Positions 5,203 through 5,816 of a stretch of DNA of 5,816 nucleotides are shown piece by piece. Under the pieces are notes generated by a model. That model was not told the origin of the DNA and made no database searches. It saw only the letters and a list, made by a program, of their open reading frames with translations. Both the position numbers and the translations under genes were made by a program. This DNA comes from Vulcanimicrobiota bacterium (GTDB lineage Bacteria; Eremiobacterota; Eremiobacteria; Baltobacterales; Baltobacteraceae), in assembly GCA_030042755.1 (NCBI GenBank), contig JASHZC010000253.1:1-5816 (forward strand). Direction: 5' to 3'. Position 1 is the first letter of the stretch. Every line of letters begins with the position of its first letter.

Positions 5203-5379
5203 ATGGATAACGAACGCGAACCGCTTTCACCGTTGGAAGCAGAGTCGATGGGCCGTCAGACCGAGACGCATACCATCGGTCAGAAGATCTCCGATCAGGT
5301 CGTATACGGCGACACGGAGTCGGTTGAAAACGAAGATCAAATGGACGAACACCACGCTGACGCAGATGACATCGTATGA
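5203..5379 (+). CDS. Small acidic protein of unknown function, coupled to the oxidoreductase gene
   Basis: A 58-residue ORF from ATG 5203 to TGA 5379. I do not recognise the family. Roughly 30 percent of the residues are Asp or Glu, concentrated in the C-terminal third (ENEDQMDEHHADADDIV). There are no cysteines, no hydrophobic segment and no signal peptide, so a soluble and perhaps disordered cytosolic protein is expected. Its last codon overlaps the ATG of the oxidoreductase gene (ATGA at 5376-5379), which argues that it is translated. No Shine-Dalgarno precedes the ATG; TACTAT (5191-5196) lies 6 nt before it, so a leaderless transcript is possible. It could be a partner or regulator of the oxidoreductase, or merely a leader ORF that delivers ribosomes to it. 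Confidence 0.5.
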   Translation: MDNEREPLSPLEAESMGRQTETHTIGQKISDQVVYGDTESVENEDQMDEHHADADDIV

Positions 5380-5816
5380 ACATTGGCATTATCGGCGCGG
5401 GGAACATCGGCGGCGCGCTAACGCACCGCTTCACCGCAGTCGGCCACAACGTTAAGATCGCGAATGCGCACGGGCCGCAATCGCTCGCGAAGCTGGCGGC
5501 GGAAACCGGCGCAAAAGCGGTGACGGTAGAGGATGCCGTGCGCGACGTCGACCTGATCGTCGTGACGATTCCAGAAAAGAACGTCCCGAATTTGCCAAAG
5601 AATTTGTTTGCGCACGTCGGGCCAAACGTCGTCGTGGTGGATACCGGAAATTATTACCCGCGTCAGCGCGACGGGCGGATACCGGGAATCGAAGAAGCGC
5701 CGAGCGAGAGCAGCTGGGTTGCGCAAACGATCGGACACACGGTTATCAAGGCGTTTAACAACATCTACGCACAGCATCTGCTGGAGTACGGAAAGCCGAA
5801 GGGATCTCCGGGGCGC
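5376..5816 (+). CDS. NAD(P)-binding oxidoreductase, F420-dependent NADP reductase-like, 3' end cut by the window edge
   Basis: The first 147 residues are present and the frame is open to the edge. MNIGIIGAGNIGGALTHRF opens with the Rossmann motif GAGNIG (7-12). VDLIVVTIPEKNV (58-70) and VVVVDTGNYYPRQRDGRIPG (85-104) follow, then HTVIKAFNNIYAQHL (121-135), the conserved 'KAFN' segment of the F420_oxidored / NADPH-dependent F420 reductase group. Many members of this group act on other substrates in organisms without F420, so the cofactor partner is open. Members often carry an Asn-Ser-Arg-Gly-Pro-like loop after the second strand, in which the Arg helps bind the NADP 2'-phosphate; here it reads ANAHGP (29-34), with Ala and His at the Ser and Arg positions. 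Full length should be near 200-220 residues. The ATGA overlap with the acidic ORF fixes the start. Confidence 0.88.
   Translation, partial: MNIGIIGAGNIGGALTHRFTAVGHNVKIANAHGPQSLAKLAAETGAKAVTVEDAVRDVDLIVVTIPEKNVPNLPKNLFAHVGPNVVVVDTGNYYPRQRDGRIPGIEEAPSESSWVAQTIGHTVIKAFNNIYAQHLLEYGKPKGSPGR

Noticed and set aside
5418..5777. 119-codon open frame on the minus strand at the right end.
   Set aside because: It lies opposite the Rossmann-fold oxidoreductase, whose conserved motifs decide the strand.

Overview
The window comes from a G+C-rich bacterium whose lineage I cannot name from sequence alone. A MacA/MacB-type export set suggests, but does not prove, a diderm cell envelope. Genes are closely packed. 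Three neighbouring pairs are joined by 4-nt ATGA stop/start overlaps, and at least two promoters sit so close to the start codon that the transcripts would be leaderless or nearly so.

Layout, left to right. Most genes are on the minus strand, so transcription there runs right to left. (1) 1-459: a PadR-family repressor gene with its own sigma70-like promoter and a large palindrome over the -10 element and start codon. It is followed 2 nt later by the first codons of what looks like its usual membrane partner, which runs off the left edge. (2) 482-1396: a two-gene unit of a small winged-helix protein and a small nucleotidyltransferase-fold protein. It is preceded by an extended -10 promoter and two perfect dyads, and resembles a reduced type IV (AbiE-like) toxin-antitoxin pair. 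(3) 1418-5100: a tripartite-type exporter operon in the order membrane fusion protein (MacA/HlyD-like, with a long Ala/Gln-rich coiled coil), ABC ATPase (MacB/LolD-like), MacB-type permease. It is closed by a clear inverted-repeat terminator, and a second hairpin lies between the fusion protein and the ATPase. (4) 5101-5202: a divergent intergenic region with one small dyad. (5) 5203-5816, plus strand: an acidic 58-residue protein of unknown function, coupled by ATGA to an F420-oxidoreductase-like NAD(P)-binding protein that is cut by the right edge.

Working together: the fusion protein, ATPase and permease should form one export machine across the inner membrane, probably handing substrate to an outer-membrane channel not encoded here. 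PadR regulators often control exporters or membrane-stress genes, but nothing here places the exporter under this PadR: its only visible palindrome is at its own promoter. No RNA genes, CRISPR arrays, transposases or insertion-sequence ends were seen, and no stretch longer than 300 bases lacks a gene. The least ordinary parts are the winged-helix/nucleotidyltransferase pair with its operator array, and the small acidic ORF coupled to the oxidoreductase.
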